This document shows, one piece after another, positions 9,052-17,462 of a stretch of 64,000 nt of DNA. The notes under the pieces were generated by a model. That model saw only the letters and a program-made list of their open reading frames with translations, had not been told where the DNA came from and did no database searches. The DNA is taken from positions 310,001 to 374,000 of the forward strand of contig CALWVT010000001.1 of assembly GCA_944385055.1 (NCBI GenBank), read 5' to 3'. The position numbers were made by a program, and so were the translations under genes. Numbering within the stretch: the first letter of the stretch is position 1; every line of letters begins with the position of its first letter. The stretch is from an uncultured Clostridia bacterium. Its GTDB lineage: Bacteria > Bacillota > Clostridia > Oscillospirales > Acutalibacteraceae.

Positions 9052-9680
9052 TTTTTTTAGGGATCCTCGCGGTGGTTTTGCTGCTTTTGCTGTGCTCGGT
9101 CCGTGTGCGCGCAGCGTACCGCGATACGCTTCGGCTGCGCATTTCATACCTTTTTTTCTCTATCCAGCTTCTTCCTCCAAAAAAGAAAAAGCAGAAGAAG
9201 CAAAGAAAAGAAAAACCTGCAAAAAAAGGGGCGCAGAAAAAGCCGGAAAATCTTTTAAAAAAGCTCTATCAGGAAAAGGGCCTTCCGGGGCTGTTGCGCT
9301 TTTTGCAGTCGCTGGCCCGCCTCGCGCTCGATGCCGGCAAAGCCATTCTGCGCCACGTACGTGTGCGCCGCTTTTCCGTCAACATCGCGGTTGCCACCCA
9401 GGATGCGGCCAAAACGGCCGTTGCTTACGGGATGACATGCTCGGTTGTCTATCCCGCTGTGTCCGCCTTTGTCGGTGCGGCTAACTGCCCGCGCTACGAC
9501 GTTGCGGTGATTGCGGATTTTCAGGCGGAACAGCCCCAAGTGGATGCGGCTGTCGACTGCAAAATCCGGGTCCTCTTTTTGCTTGCTGCGGTGCTTTCCG
9601 CACTGTTTCGATACATGAAAGCAAGAAATTCGGCAAAAATAGAAACGAAAGAGATTCAAAAAGGCGGTGCTGAAACATGA
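9048..9680 (+). CDS. DUF2953 domain-containing protein
   Basis: The 210-residue protein has an N-terminal membrane segment (about residues 2-20), then a very basic Lys-rich linker, then a soluble DUF2953-like domain. There is another hydrophobic stretch near residue 180. It overlaps scpB and ytfJ by 4 bp on each side, so it is translationally coupled. In Clostridia this family regularly precedes ytfJ, which suggests a sporulation-related envelope role (inference); no activity is known. Confidence 0.8.
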   Translation: MIFLGILAVVLLLLLCSVRVRAAYRDTLRLRISYLFFSIQLLPPKKKKQKKQRKEKPAKKGAQKKPENLLKKLYQEKGLPGLLRFLQSLARLALDAGKAILRHVRVRRFSVNIAVATQDAAKTAVAYGMTCSVVYPAVSAFVGAANCPRYDVAVIADFQAEQPQVDAAVDCKIRVLFLLAAVLSALFRYMKARNSAKIETKEIQKGGAET

Positions 9681-10108
9681 GTGATCATCCGATCGAAGGC
9701 ATGATGGACAAGACCCTGGAGAAGATTAAACAGATGGTGGATGCGGACACCGTCGTGGGGAACCCGATTACATCCCCTGACGGCACGATTATCCTTCCTA
9801 TTTCCAAAATCAGCTACGGATTTGCTTCCGGCGGTTCTGATTTTGCAAGCAAGACGCAGCCGAACAAGGACTTTTTTGGCGGCGGCGCCGGTGCCGGCGT
9901 TACGATTAACCCGGTTGCCTTCTTGGCCATTTCGCAGGGCAATGTGCGTATGCTGCAGATTGACCCCTACAATTCCTCCGCAGACCGCGTCGTCAGCATG
10001 ATTCCGGACCTAATCGACAAGATTAAGGAGCTTATCAAAGGGAACCATAAGCCGGACACGCCTGCACAAGAGGCGTCCGCGCCTGCAGAACCTGTTTCTG
10101 AGTCATGA
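9677..10108 (+). CDS. ytfJ: GerW/YtfJ family spore protein
   Basis: The 143-residue protein matches the YtfJ/GerW family: HPIEGMMDKTLEKIKQMVDADTVVGNPI at the start, then the conserved block of I-L-P-I-S-K-I-S-Y-G-F and a Gly-rich GGGAGAGVTINPVAFL segment. In Bacillus it is a forespore-expressed inner spore protein needed for normal germination. The operon position next to DUF2953 and a D,D-carboxypeptidase is typical. The C-terminal tail is Ala/Pro-rich. Confidence 0.93.
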   Translation: MSDHPIEGMMDKTLEKIKQMVDADTVVGNPITSPDGTIILPISKISYGFASGGSDFASKTQPNKDFFGGGAGAGVTINPVAFLAISQGNVRMLQIDPYNSSADRVVSMIPDLIDKIKELIKGNHKPDTPAQEASAPAEPVSES

Positions 10109-10114
10109 TTTGAA

Positions 10115-10155
10115 AACCACCTGCATATCGTCTAGGGGCAGGTGGTTATTTTGTT
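10115..10155 (+). terminator. hairpin between ytfJ and dacB, overlapping the dacB ribosome-binding site
   Basis: AACCACCTGC pairs perfectly with GCAGGTGGTT (10 bp), followed by ATTTTGTTG. It may end ytfJ transcripts. Its 3' arm contains the AGGTGG that serves as the best Shine-Dalgarno for dacB, so it could also act as a translational switch. Confidence 0.65.
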
Positions 10156-11311
10156 GTATGTACAGTGGAGGAAAAGGCGTTTCCGGTGCGGTCTGGCGGG
10201 GCTTTTTTTAGGCATTTTCTGCTTTTTTTCCTGTGTGCTTCCGTCCCATGGCGCGGAAACAGGCCTTTCTGTTTCCGCAAAATCCGCGGCACTTTTCAAC
10301 GCTTCCGACGGCAGCCTCTTATGGGAAAAGAATGCGCAGCAAACGCTTCCCATGGCGAGCACGACGAAAATCATGACGGCCCTTTTGACATTGGAACAGG
10401 CCGCCATTGAAGACCGCGTCGTGGAGATTACCGAGGAAATGGTGCGCGTAGAGGGCTCGTCGATGGGCCTTCGCGCCGGTGACCGGCTGCGGTTGAGCGC
10501 CTTGGCTGCAGGTATGCTCAGCACTTCCGGCAATGATGCGGCCAATGCGGCGGCCTATGCACTCGACGGCAGCCTTCCTGCGTTTGCACAGCGCATGAAT
10601 GCGCGTGCAGAAGAGCTGGGCCTTTCGCACACCCATTTTGTGACGCCGTCCGGTTTGGATGACGACGCCCACTACACCACGGCCGAGGACCTCGGGAAAC
10701 TTGCGTGTGCCGCCATGCAGAATCCGTCCTTTGCCGCCATTGTCTCGCAACAGTCGGTGCAGGTCACCTTTGAACAGCCCGCACAGACACGCACGTACAA
10801 AAATCACAATAAGCTGCTTTCGCAGTATGCGGGCTGCATCGGGGTGAAGACGGGGTATACGGAAAAGGCCGGGCGCTGCCTGGTTTCCTGCGCGCAGCGC
10901 GACGGCGTGCGCTTGGTTGCCGTCACGCTCCATGCGCCCGACGACTGGGCGGATCACGCCGCCATGCTCGATTACGGCTTTTCGCTTCTGCGCAGCGTTT
11001 CCCTCAACGACAGTGCGTTTGCCTGCACGCTGCCGGTTGTCGGCGCGGACCGGGAAACCGTCTCGATTACCGGCAGCGAAGGGGGGAGCGTCGTCATTCC
11101 GGTCGATGCCGTTTTGCAGCGCGAAGTGCTGCTGCCGCGTTTCCTGTACGCACCGCTCGAGGAAGGCCAGGTGGTGGGCTGCGTTTTGTACCGTGTGGGG
11201 AATACCGTAGTCGGGCAGACGGCGCTGACAGCATCCGCCGTTTCAAGCGCCGAGGCGCCGGCCCAAACGTTTTGGAACCGGATTTCCGCCTTTTTTGCGC
11301 ACAGCGGATAG
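10154..11311 (+). CDS. dacB: D-alanyl-D-alanine carboxypeptidase (DacB-like)
   Basis: This is a second S11-family D,D-carboxypeptidase. From the TTG start used here it has 385 residues, with a basic N-terminus (RKRRFR) and a hydrophobic signal segment. The active-site motifs are S69-T-T-K72, S125-G-N127 and K232-T-G. A C-terminal beta domain and a membrane-amphipathic end follow. TTG is preferred because AGGTGG sits 8 bp upstream; GTG at 10142 is an in-frame alternative. Being downstream of ytfJ suggests a role in the spore cortex, as for Bacillus DacB (inference). Confidence 0.88.
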   Translation: MYVQWRKRRFRCGLAGLFLGIFCFFSCVLPSHGAETGLSVSAKSAALFNASDGSLLWEKNAQQTLPMASTTKIMTALLTLEQAAIEDRVVEITEEMVRVEGSSMGLRAGDRLRLSALAAGMLSTSGNDAANAAAYALDGSLPAFAQRMNARAEELGLSHTHFVTPSGLDDDAHYTTAEDLGKLACAAMQNPSFAAIVSQQSVQVTFEQPAQTRTYKNHNKLLSQYAGCIGVKTGYTEKAGRCLVSCAQRDGVRLVAVTLHAPDDWADHAAMLDYGFSLLRSVSLNDSAFACTLPVVGADRETVSITGSEGGSVVIPVDAVLQREVLLPRFLYAPLEEGQVVGCVLYRVGNTVVGQTALTASAVSSAEAPAQTFWNRISAFFAHSG

Positions 11312-11358
11312 AAACCATTTTTAAAAAGAGCAAATCTATCGAAAGAAAGAGGACGCAT

Positions 11359-12123
11359 ATGGAAGAGAGATTGCAAAAACTATTGGCGCAGGCCGGCGTT
11401 GCCTCCCGCCGCAAGGCGGAAACGTGGATTCTGGACGGCAAGGTGCGTGTAAATGGAAGGGTTGCAAAGCTCGGGGATAAGGCCGACCCCGCGCGCGATA
11501 AAATCCTCGTTGACGGCCGGCCGCTGGAAGTACATACCGCGATGCGCTATTTGATGCTGTATAAACCGCGCGGCTTTGTGACGACGATGGCAGATGAACG
11601 CGGCCGGAAATGTGTCGCGGAATTGGTTGCGGAGGTGCCGGAGCGCGTGTATCCGGTCGGCCGGCTGGACCGCGAAAGCGAGGGCCTTTTGTTGCTGACG
11701 AACGACGGCGCGTTTGCCAATGCGATGATGCATCCGTCTCACCATGTCCCGAAGACCTACCGCGTGACTGTCCATCCGGGGATTACCGAAGACCAGCTTA
11801 CCCAGCTTGCCATCGGGATTCCGCTGGACGGCAGAAAGACCGCTCCCGCCGGGGTCCGTGTGCTCAAGCAGGAGCCCGGACGTGTGGTGCTGGAAATCGT
11901 GCTGCAGGAAGGCCGCAACCGGCAGATTCGCCGCATGTGTGAAGCGTTGGGATTGGAAGTCGCGCGCTTAAAACGCATCGCCATTGGCCCGGTGCGCCTG
12001 GGGATGCTCCAGCCCGGGGATTGGCGGGATCTCACCGCAGAAGAGGTGCGCGCCCTCAAGGCAGCCGCTGCACCGGGCAAATCGTCCAGGGCGCGCCGCG
12101 GCGGATCATCGGCGTCTTTTTAA
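11359..12123 (+). CDS. rluB: 23S rRNA pseudouridine synthase, RluB family
   Basis: This enzyme isomerises a uridine in 23S rRNA. An N-terminal S4 RNA-binding domain (ERLQKLLAQAGVASRRKAE) is followed by the RsuA/RluB catalytic domain with GRLDRESEGLLLLTNDG, whose Asp is the nucleophile, and the EGRNRQIRRMCEALG motif. At 254 residues it has normal length with a basic Ala/Ser C-terminus. The ATG after AAAGAGG gives the expected start. In Bacillus and Clostridia the gene often follows scpAB/ytfJ/dacB. Confidence 0.93.
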   Translation: MEERLQKLLAQAGVASRRKAETWILDGKVRVNGRVAKLGDKADPARDKILVDGRPLEVHTAMRYLMLYKPRGFVTTMADERGRKCVAELVAEVPERVYPVGRLDRESEGLLLLTNDGAFANAMMHPSHHVPKTYRVTVHPGITEDQLTQLAIGIPLDGRKTAPAGVRVLKQEPGRVVLEIVLQEGRNRQIRRMCEALGLEVARLKRIAIGPVRLGMLQPGDWRDLTAEEVRALKAAAAPGKSSRARRGGSSASF

Positions 12124-12222
12124 ATTTAAAAGGGATGGCAGAAAAAGCGGTATGGTTTGCGATTCTTTGGAGGGAACGGGTGGTTTTCCTAGTCGTTTTG
12201 CACGGAAATCGTGAATTCATAC

Positions 12223-12251
12223 TTGCGAAATCGTCCGTTGTCCTTTATAAT
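12223..12251 (+). promoter_or_regulatory. promoter for the biotin-dependent carboxyltransferase operon
   Basis: TTGCGA and a perfect TATAAT are separated by 17 bp, about 70 bp upstream of the first gene. Confidence 0.7.
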
Positions 12252-12320
12252 TCTTTATAGGTATTGTCTTTTCTTTTCGAAATAGACAGGTTTGATTTCA
12301 CGAAAACGGAGGAATCTGAA

Positions 12321-13673
12321 ATGAAAAATGCCGAAGCGGCAACATCTTTGCAGAAAGCCTGCGAGCTGGCGGAGAAAACCGTTGGGTACAAAAGGCTTAC
12401 CGCATTGTTTGACGCGGGCAGTTTCGTTGCAATTGATGCTTATGCAAAGTCGGAAACGGGTTTTGCAGAGGCTGCAGCGGGCTATGGGACCATCGAGGGC
12501 TGCCCGGTCTATGCGTTTTCTCAAAGCAGCGATTTGGACGGCGGCGCGTTTAGCAAAGTCCAAGCACAAAAGATCAAAAAGGTTTTCTCATTGGCTGCAA
12601 AAACCGGCGCGCCGGTTGTGGGAATCTACGACTCTATCGGCGGCCGTTTAAAGGAAGGCGCCGACCTTCTGCAGGCGTACGGGGAGATTCTTCTGCAGGC
12701 GAACCGCCTGTCCGGCGTGGTGCCGCAGGTTTCCCTGGTGCTGGGCCCGTGTGTGGGGACTTCGGCGATGATTGCCGCGTGTGCGGATTTTGTCGTTTTG
12801 TCGAAAGACGGGGAACTCGCGCTGGCCTCCGGGGCGGAGACATCCGCAGAAGCGGCCGCGCAGGCGGGCGATGCGGCGCTGGTCGCCGAAACGGAAGAAA
12901 AGGCCATTGCGGCGGTCCGTGCGCTCGTCACGAAGCTGCCTTCAAACAATCTGGAAACTGCTTCCTTTATCGAGGAAGGGGATGCAGCGGCTGTCCCGCA
13001 GGCGGGCGCCTCTGCCAAAGAGGCCGCGCAGGCGGTCGTAACGGCCGGTTCGGCCCTCGAACTCACCGCCGCGTTCGGCAAATCGGTTTACACGGCGTTT
13101 GCAAGCATCGGGACGGGGGCAGCGGTCGGCGTCGTTGCGTATGACGGCACGCTGGACGCGGATGCCTGTGCCAAAGCGGCACGCTTCGTCCGCTTCTGCG
13201 ACGCATTTAATCTGCCGGTCGTGAGCTTTGTGGATGCGGACAAGTTTACGTCCCTGCGTGCGGCTTCCATGCTTTCGGACGCCTATGCGGAGGCGACGAC
13301 GGCGAAGATTTCCGTCTTGACCGGCAATGCCTATGGCCCAGTGTATATCGCAGTGGCAGGCCGCGGCGCCAATGCGGATTATACGGTCGCCTGGCCGGAA
13401 GCGGTGGTCAGTGCATTGGCCCCGGAGACCGGCGCGACGTTCCTGTGGAATGACCGTCTGCAGGGCGCAGAGAACCCCGTCGAAGCGCGCAAAGCGCTTT
13501 TCGAAGAATATGCAAAAACCGAAGGCAGCCCATTGCAGGCAGCCGCGCAGGGCTTGATCGAGGACGTGATCCGTCCGGAAGATACGCGTGAGGTCTTGCG
13601 CCGTTTGGTTGAAATGCTCGCGTCGAAGCGCGTCTCGACGCTGCCGAAGAAGCACAGCAACATCCAGCTTTAA
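12321..13673 (+). CDS. carboxyl transferase domain protein, divergent PccB/12S-like subunit
   Basis: The 450-residue protein has the two crotonase-like halves of an acyl-CoA carboxyltransferase. The first half shows SIGGRLKEGADLLQAYGEI and the acyl-CoA site region SGVVPQVSLVLGPCVGTS. The second half shows VGVVAYDG, FCDAFNLPVVSFVDAD and NAYGPVYIAVAGRGANADYTVAWPEA. It is shorter than usual (about 510). The usual DTPGF is DADKF here and glycine-rich turns are changed. The next two genes encode a biotin carrier and a pyruvate-type carboxyltransferase, so it probably moves a carboxyl group between biotin and an acyl-CoA. GGAGGAA precedes the ATG. Confidence 0.82.
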   Translation: MKNAEAATSLQKACELAEKTVGYKRLTALFDAGSFVAIDAYAKSETGFAEAAAGYGTIEGCPVYAFSQSSDLDGGAFSKVQAQKIKKVFSLAAKTGAPVVGIYDSIGGRLKEGADLLQAYGEILLQANRLSGVVPQVSLVLGPCVGTSAMIAACADFVVLSKDGELALASGAETSAEAAAQAGDAALVAETEEKAIAAVRALVTKLPSNNLETASFIEEGDAAAVPQAGASAKEAAQAVVTAGSALELTAAFGKSVYTAFASIGTGAAVGVVAYDGTLDADACAKAARFVRFCDAFNLPVVSFVDADKFTSLRAASMLSDAYAEATTAKISVLTGNAYGPVYIAVAGRGANADYTVAWPEAVVSALAPETGATFLWNDRLQGAENPVEARKALFEEYAKTEGSPLQAAAQGLIEDVIRPEDTREVLRRLVEMLASKRVSTLPKKHSNIQL

Positions 13674-13705
13674 TGGCAGGAAGTACAATTAGGAGGAACC
13701 GTATT

Positions 13706-14134
13706 ATGAAAAACTTAAAGATTACCGTCAATGGTATTCCATATTCTGTCCAGGTCGAAGAAGTTTCCGGGGAGGTTCCCGCTTCTGTGCCCGCACCGGC
13801 AGCGGCCGCACCGGCTCCGGCGCCTGCTGTTCCGGCTGCCCCTGCGGCACCTGCAGCGCCTGCACCCGCGCCTGCCGCAGCACCGGCACCGGCCGCTGCT
13901 CCGGCTGCCCCTTCCCAGGATGCGGAAGTGATCGATTGCCCGATGCCCGGCACGATTCTGAATATCAAAGTCCAGCCCGGCCAGACCGTCAAATCCGGCG
14001 ATGTGCTGCTGATTCTGGAAGCCATGAAGATGGAAAACGAAATTATGGCGCCGCATGACGCCGTCGTGGACAGCGTATTGGTCACGAAGGGACAAAGCGT
14101 GGAATCCGGCACGCCGCTTGTCTCCCTCCGCTGA
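13706..14134 (+). CDS. biotin carrier protein (BCCP/1.3S-like)
   Basis: The 142-residue protein ends in a biotinyl domain with the canonical E-A-M-K108-M motif, where K108 is biotinylated. A short N-terminal strand segment (LKITVNGIPYSVQVEEV) is joined to it by a long Ala/Pro linker (about residues 26-70), as in decarboxylase gamma-alpha and transcarboxylase 1.3S subunits. AGGAGGA precedes the ATG. It shuttles carboxybiotin between the products of the genes on either side (inference from operon context). Confidence 0.92.
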   Translation: MKNLKITVNGIPYSVQVEEVSGEVPASVPAPAAAAPAPAPAVPAAPAAPAAPAPAPAAAPAPAAAPAAPSQDAEVIDCPMPGTILNIKVQPGQTVKSGDVLLILEAMKMENEIMAPHDAVVDSVLVTKGQSVESGTPLVSLR

Positions 14135-14147
14135 GGAGGTGTGCGCC

Positions 14148-15548
14148 ATGCCAAAAAAGATTCAAATCACCGAGCTGGTCCTGCGCGACGCACAGCAGTC
14201 CCTGATCGCTACCCGCATGCCGCTGTCCGATATGCTGCCCATTCTTCCGAAGCTCGACCAGGTCGGGTTCTATTCGCTGGAATGCTGGGGCGGCGCAACG
14301 TTTGACGCCTGCCTGCGCTTTTTAAATGAGGACCCGTGGGAACGCCTGCGCGTGCTGCGCAAAAATTGCCCGAACACGAAGCTGCAAATGCTGTTCCGCG
14401 GCCAAAATATGCTGGGCTACCGCCATTATGCGGACGATGTGCTCGAATACTTCGTGCAGAAGAGTGTCGCGAACGGCATCGACATTATCCGTATCTTTGA
14501 TGCCCTCAACGACATTAAAAATCTGCAAACTGCTATCCATGCGGCTAAGCACGAGGGCGCGCACGTCCAGGTTGCCATTTCTTATACGACCGGCCCGGTC
14601 TTCACGACGGATTACTACGTCGAGTACGCCAAGCGTATCCGCGATGCAGGGGCCGATTCCATCTGCATTAAGGATATGGCAGCGCTGCTCACGCCGTATA
14701 AGACACAGGAACTCGTCGCCGCACTGAAAAAGGCCGTTGACCTGCCCATTCAGCTGCACACGCACTACACGTCCGGCCTTGCCTCCATGTGCCTGCTCAA
14801 GGGCATTGAGGCGGGCGCCGACGTCATTGATACCGCAATGTCCCCGCTGGCACTGGGCACGTCCCATGCGCCGACCGAGTCGATGGTTGCGGCCCTGCAG
14901 GGGACCGAGTACGACACAGGGCTCGACTTAAAACTCTTAAATGAGATTCGCGAGTACTTTATGGGCCTGCGCAAAAAGTATATCGAATCCGGTCTGCTCG
15001 ACCAGAGCATGCTGGCCACGAATACGAAAGCGCTCGTCTACCAGGTGCCGGGCGGCATGCTGTCGAATCTGCTGTCCCAGCTCAAGCAGGCCGGCAAGGC
15101 GGATCTGCTCGAAGAGGTGCTCCAGGAAGTTCCGCGCGTGCGCAAGGACGCCGGTTACCCGCCGCTGGTCACGCCGACCTCGCAGATTGTCGGCACACAG
15201 GCGGTGTTCAATATCATCACCGGCGAACGCTATAAGATGTGCACGAATGAGTTTAAGGACCTTGTCGCCGGCAAATATGGCACCACGCCGATGCCGATCG
15301 ACCCCGAATTCCGCAAAAAGATTATCGGTGACCAGGAGCCGATTACCTGCCGTCCGGCGGACCTTTTGAAGCCCGAGCTCGAAGACCTGCGCAAAGAATG
15401 CGCCGAATGGACGGAGCAGGACGAAGATGTGCTTTCTTACGCCATGTTCCCGAAAGTGGCCACGGACTTCTTTAAGAAGCGCGCGGCACAAAAGTACGGC
15501 GTCGACGCGAAACACGCAGACGCTGCGGCGCAGATTCATCCGGTTTAA
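14148..15548 (+). CDS. pyruvate/oxaloacetate carboxyltransferase (OadA/PycB/5S-like)
   Basis: The 466-residue protein is an HMGL-like TIM barrel followed by the conserved carboxylase domain. The N-terminus has LRDAQQSLIATRM, the metal ligands are in HTHYTSG, and the lysine usually carbamylated lies in IKDMAALL. It ends without a biotinyl domain, unlike full-length OadA, so it must use the separate carrier encoded 13 bp upstream. No Na+-pump subunit (OadB) or OadG is encoded nearby. It probably transfers CO2 between carboxybiotin and pyruvate. GAGGAGGTG precedes the ATG. Confidence 0.92.
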   Translation: MPKKIQITELVLRDAQQSLIATRMPLSDMLPILPKLDQVGFYSLECWGGATFDACLRFLNEDPWERLRVLRKNCPNTKLQMLFRGQNMLGYRHYADDVLEYFVQKSVANGIDIIRIFDALNDIKNLQTAIHAAKHEGAHVQVAISYTTGPVFTTDYYVEYAKRIRDAGADSICIKDMAALLTPYKTQELVAALKKAVDLPIQLHTHYTSGLASMCLLKGIEAGADVIDTAMSPLALGTSHAPTESMVAALQGTEYDTGLDLKLLNEIREYFMGLRKKYIESGLLDQSMLATNTKALVYQVPGGMLSNLLSQLKQAGKADLLEEVLQEVPRVRKDAGYPPLVTPTSQIVGTQAVFNIITGERYKMCTNEFKDLVAGKYGTTPMPIDPEFRKKIIGDQEPITCRPADLLKPELEDLRKECAEWTEQDEDVLSYAMFPKVATDFFKKRAAQKYGVDAKHADAAAQIHPV

Positions 15549-15567
15549 GAACCAAACCCTTTTGGAG

Positions 15568-15595
15568 TCAGCCCCCTCGGGGGCTGATTTTTGTT
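15568..15595 (+). terminator. terminator of the carboxyltransferase operon
   Basis: TCAGCCCCC and GGGGGCTGA form a perfect 9-bp stem with a 2-nt centre, followed by TTTTTGTTT. Confidence 0.9.
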
Positions 15596-15599
15596 TCGG

Positions 15600-15629
15600 T
15601 TGACAACTCCTTGCCGAACCTGATAAAAT
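15600..15629 (+). promoter_or_regulatory. promoter for the yicC-remA-gmk cluster
   Basis: A perfect TTGACA and TAAAAT are separated by 18 bp. It starts only a few bases after the preceding terminator. Confidence 0.7.
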
Positions 15630-15677
15630 AAAAAGAAGTATATCATTTGGATACTCGCCACTTCAAAAAGAACCGAG

Positions 15678-16565
15678 ATGGTATTTGTGATTCAGAGTAT
15701 GACAGGATTTGGAAGATACGAGGAGACGGTCAATGGCCGCCGCATTCTCGTCGAGATCAAATCCGTAAACCACAGATTTTTTGAGTTTTCCTGCCGGGTT
15801 GGCCGCGATTACGGTTTCTTGGAGGAAAAGCTCAAGACATTTTTGCAGCAGTATTTGACCCGCGGCAAGGTGGATGTCTACGTGTCTATCGCGTCCCTCG
15901 AAAGCAGCAGCGTCGGGGTGCAGATCAATCACGCCGCCGCGGCCGGCTATGTGGCCGCACTGCGGGAGTTGAGCAAAACGTATGGCCTTTCCGACGTCAT
16001 CACCCCGGGGGAGGTTGCCCGCTTCGGCGATGTGTGCGTGCTGTGCCGCGAACCGGAAGACGAAAACGTGTTGTGGGACGCCGTCCGCCCCGTTGCGGAA
16101 AAAGCGCTGCAGGCGCTCCTTTCCATGCGTGCTGCGGAGGGGGAAAAGCTGAGCGTGAGTTTGCAAGGTCACGCCCGGCGCATTCTGGAGCTCGTTGAGA
16201 AAGTCGAAGCGCGCTCCCCCGAAACCGTGCGTGCATACGAGGAACGTCTGCGCGCAAAGCTCGAGGAAGTGCTCGAAGGACAGAATATCGACGAATCGCG
16301 CATCGTCACCGAGGCCGCCATTTTTGCGGATAAGGTTGCGGTAGAAGAAGAAACGGTCCGCCTGCGCAGCCATGTCGCGCAGTTCTTGGAGATGCTCAAA
16401 GAGACCCAGCCGGTTGGCCGGAAGCTCGATTTCTTGATTCAGGAAATGAACCGCGAGGCCAATACGATCGGCTCCAAATGCATGGATTCTCAGATTGCCT
16501 ATGTGGTGGTTGATATGAAGGCCGAAATTGAAAAGCTGCGCGAACAGATCCAGAATATTGAGTAA
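15678..16565 (+). CDS. yicC: YicC family protein (YloC)
   Basis: The 295-residue protein has the YicC signatures: [10 protein letters not shown] at the N-terminus and the conserved C-terminal block [19 protein letters not shown]. Family members are implicated in RNA turnover as endoribonucleases (established for YicC/YloC). In Bacillus yloC is the first gene of the remA-gmk-rpoZ cluster, as here. A GTG nine bases downstream of the ATG would give a start closer to the family consensus. Confidence 0.93.
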   Translation: MVFVIQSMTGFGRYEETVNGRRILVEIKSVNHRFFEFSCRVGRDYGFLEEKLKTFLQQYLTRGKVDVYVSIASLESSSVGVQINHAAAAGYVAALRELSKTYGLSDVITPGEVARFGDVCVLCREPEDENVLWDAVRPVAEKALQALLSMRAAEGEKLSVSLQGHARRILELVEKVEARSPETVRAYEERLRAKLEEVLEGQNIDESRIVTEAAIFADKVAVEEETVRLRSHVAQFLEMLKETQPVGRKLDFLIQEMNREANTIGSKCMDSQIAYVVVDMKAEIEKLREQIQNIE

Positions 16566-16582
16566 GAAGGGAAACAATATAC

Positions 16583-16861
16583 ATGAAACTCATTAACATC
16601 GGATTTGGAAACATGGTTTCAGCCAGCCGCCTGGTCGCCATCGTCAGCCCGGAATCCGCACCCATCAAGCGGATCATCCAGGATGCGAAAGAGCGGGGGA
16701 CCCTGATCGATGCGACGTATGGCCGGCGCACGCGCGCGGTGATCATTATGGACAGCGAACACGTGATCCTTTCGGCGGTGCAGCCCGAAACGGTGGCAAA
16801 CCGCTTTAATGAAAAGGACGATGGTTTGGACGAGGAGGAATTCGATGGAAGCGAAGAGTAA
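16583..16861 (+). CDS. remA: RemA/DUF370 family DNA-binding regulator
   Basis: The 92-residue protein matches Rem[31 protein letters not shown], followed by the [21 protein letters not shown] block. In Bacillus RemA is a DNA-binding activator of biofilm matrix and osmoprotection genes that forms ring-like oligomers. Its acidic C-terminal end overlaps the start of gmk by 17 bp. The conserved position upstream of gmk supports the call; its targets here are unknown. Confidence 0.93.
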   Translation: MKLINIGFGNMVSASRLVAIVSPESAPIKRIIQDAKERGTLIDATYGRRTRAVIIMDSEHVILSAVQPETVANRFNEKDDGLDEEEFDGSEE

Positions 16862-17462
16862 AGGCCTTTTGGTCGTCTTTTCCGGCCCATCCGGGACGGG
16901 TAAGGGGACGATTTTAAAAGCGTATTTGGAGCGCCATCCGCAGGCGCGCCTTTCCATTTCCGCAACGACGCGCGCGCCGCGCCCGGGGGAGCAGGACGGC
17001 CGGGAGTATTATTTCGTAACGCGGGAAAAATTCCTGGAAATGCGGGCGGAAAATGCGCTGCTGGAGAGTGCCGAGTACTGCGGCAATTTCTATGGGACGC
17101 CGCGTGCCCCCATTGAAGCGTGGCTCGAAGAGGGACACGATGTCTTTTTGGAGATCGAGGTCCAAGGCGGCGCACAGGTGCAGAAGCTGGAGCCGGACAG
17201 CGTGGGCATTTTCATCCTGCCGCCGTCCATCGAAGAGCTGGCGCGCCGCCTGCGCGGGCGCGGGACGGAGACCGAAGACGTTGTGCAGAACCGTCTGGCT
17301 GCGGCCAAGCGGGAACTTTGCGCAGCGGAACATTACACCTATGCCGTAGTCAATGATACCGTAGAAGCTGCCATCGAAAAGATCGACTGGATCTTAGGCG
17401 CCGAGCGGTGTAAAGTAAGCCGCAATCGAAAGTTTATTGAAGGAGTGCTGAATCATGATTAA
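16845..17462 (+). CDS. gmk: guanylate kinase
   Basis: This enzyme phosphorylates GMP to GDP. The P-loop [10 protein letters not shown] is near the N-terminus, followed by the GMP-binding region [20 protein letters not shown] and the lid motif [17 protein letters not shown]. It has 205 residues. The ATG after CGAGGAGGAA gives the normal start. It overlaps remA upstream and rpoZ downstream by 8 bp, so the three are likely translated together. Confidence 0.97.
   Translation: MEAKSKGLLVVFSGPSGTGKGTILKAYLERHPQARLSISATTRAPRPGEQDGREYYFVTREKFLEMRAENALLESAEYCGNFYGTPRAPIEAWLEEGHDVFLEIEVQGGAQVQKLEPDSVGIFILPPSIEELARRLRGRGTETEDVVQNRLAAAKRELCAAEHYTYAVVNDTVEAAIEKIDWILGAERCKVSRNRKFIEGVLNHD

Noticed and set aside
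12135-12260. A 41-codon frame starting ATG between rluB and the carboxyltransferase gene
   Set aside because: It runs through the -35 and -10 boxes of the next operon and lacks a ribosome-binding site and any recognisable sequence.
14055-14147. Upstream extension of the OadA-like protein
   Set aside because: The extra 31 codons overlap the biotin carrier gene in another frame and are not like the family; the ATG at 14148 has GAGGAGGTG and gives the standard N-terminus.
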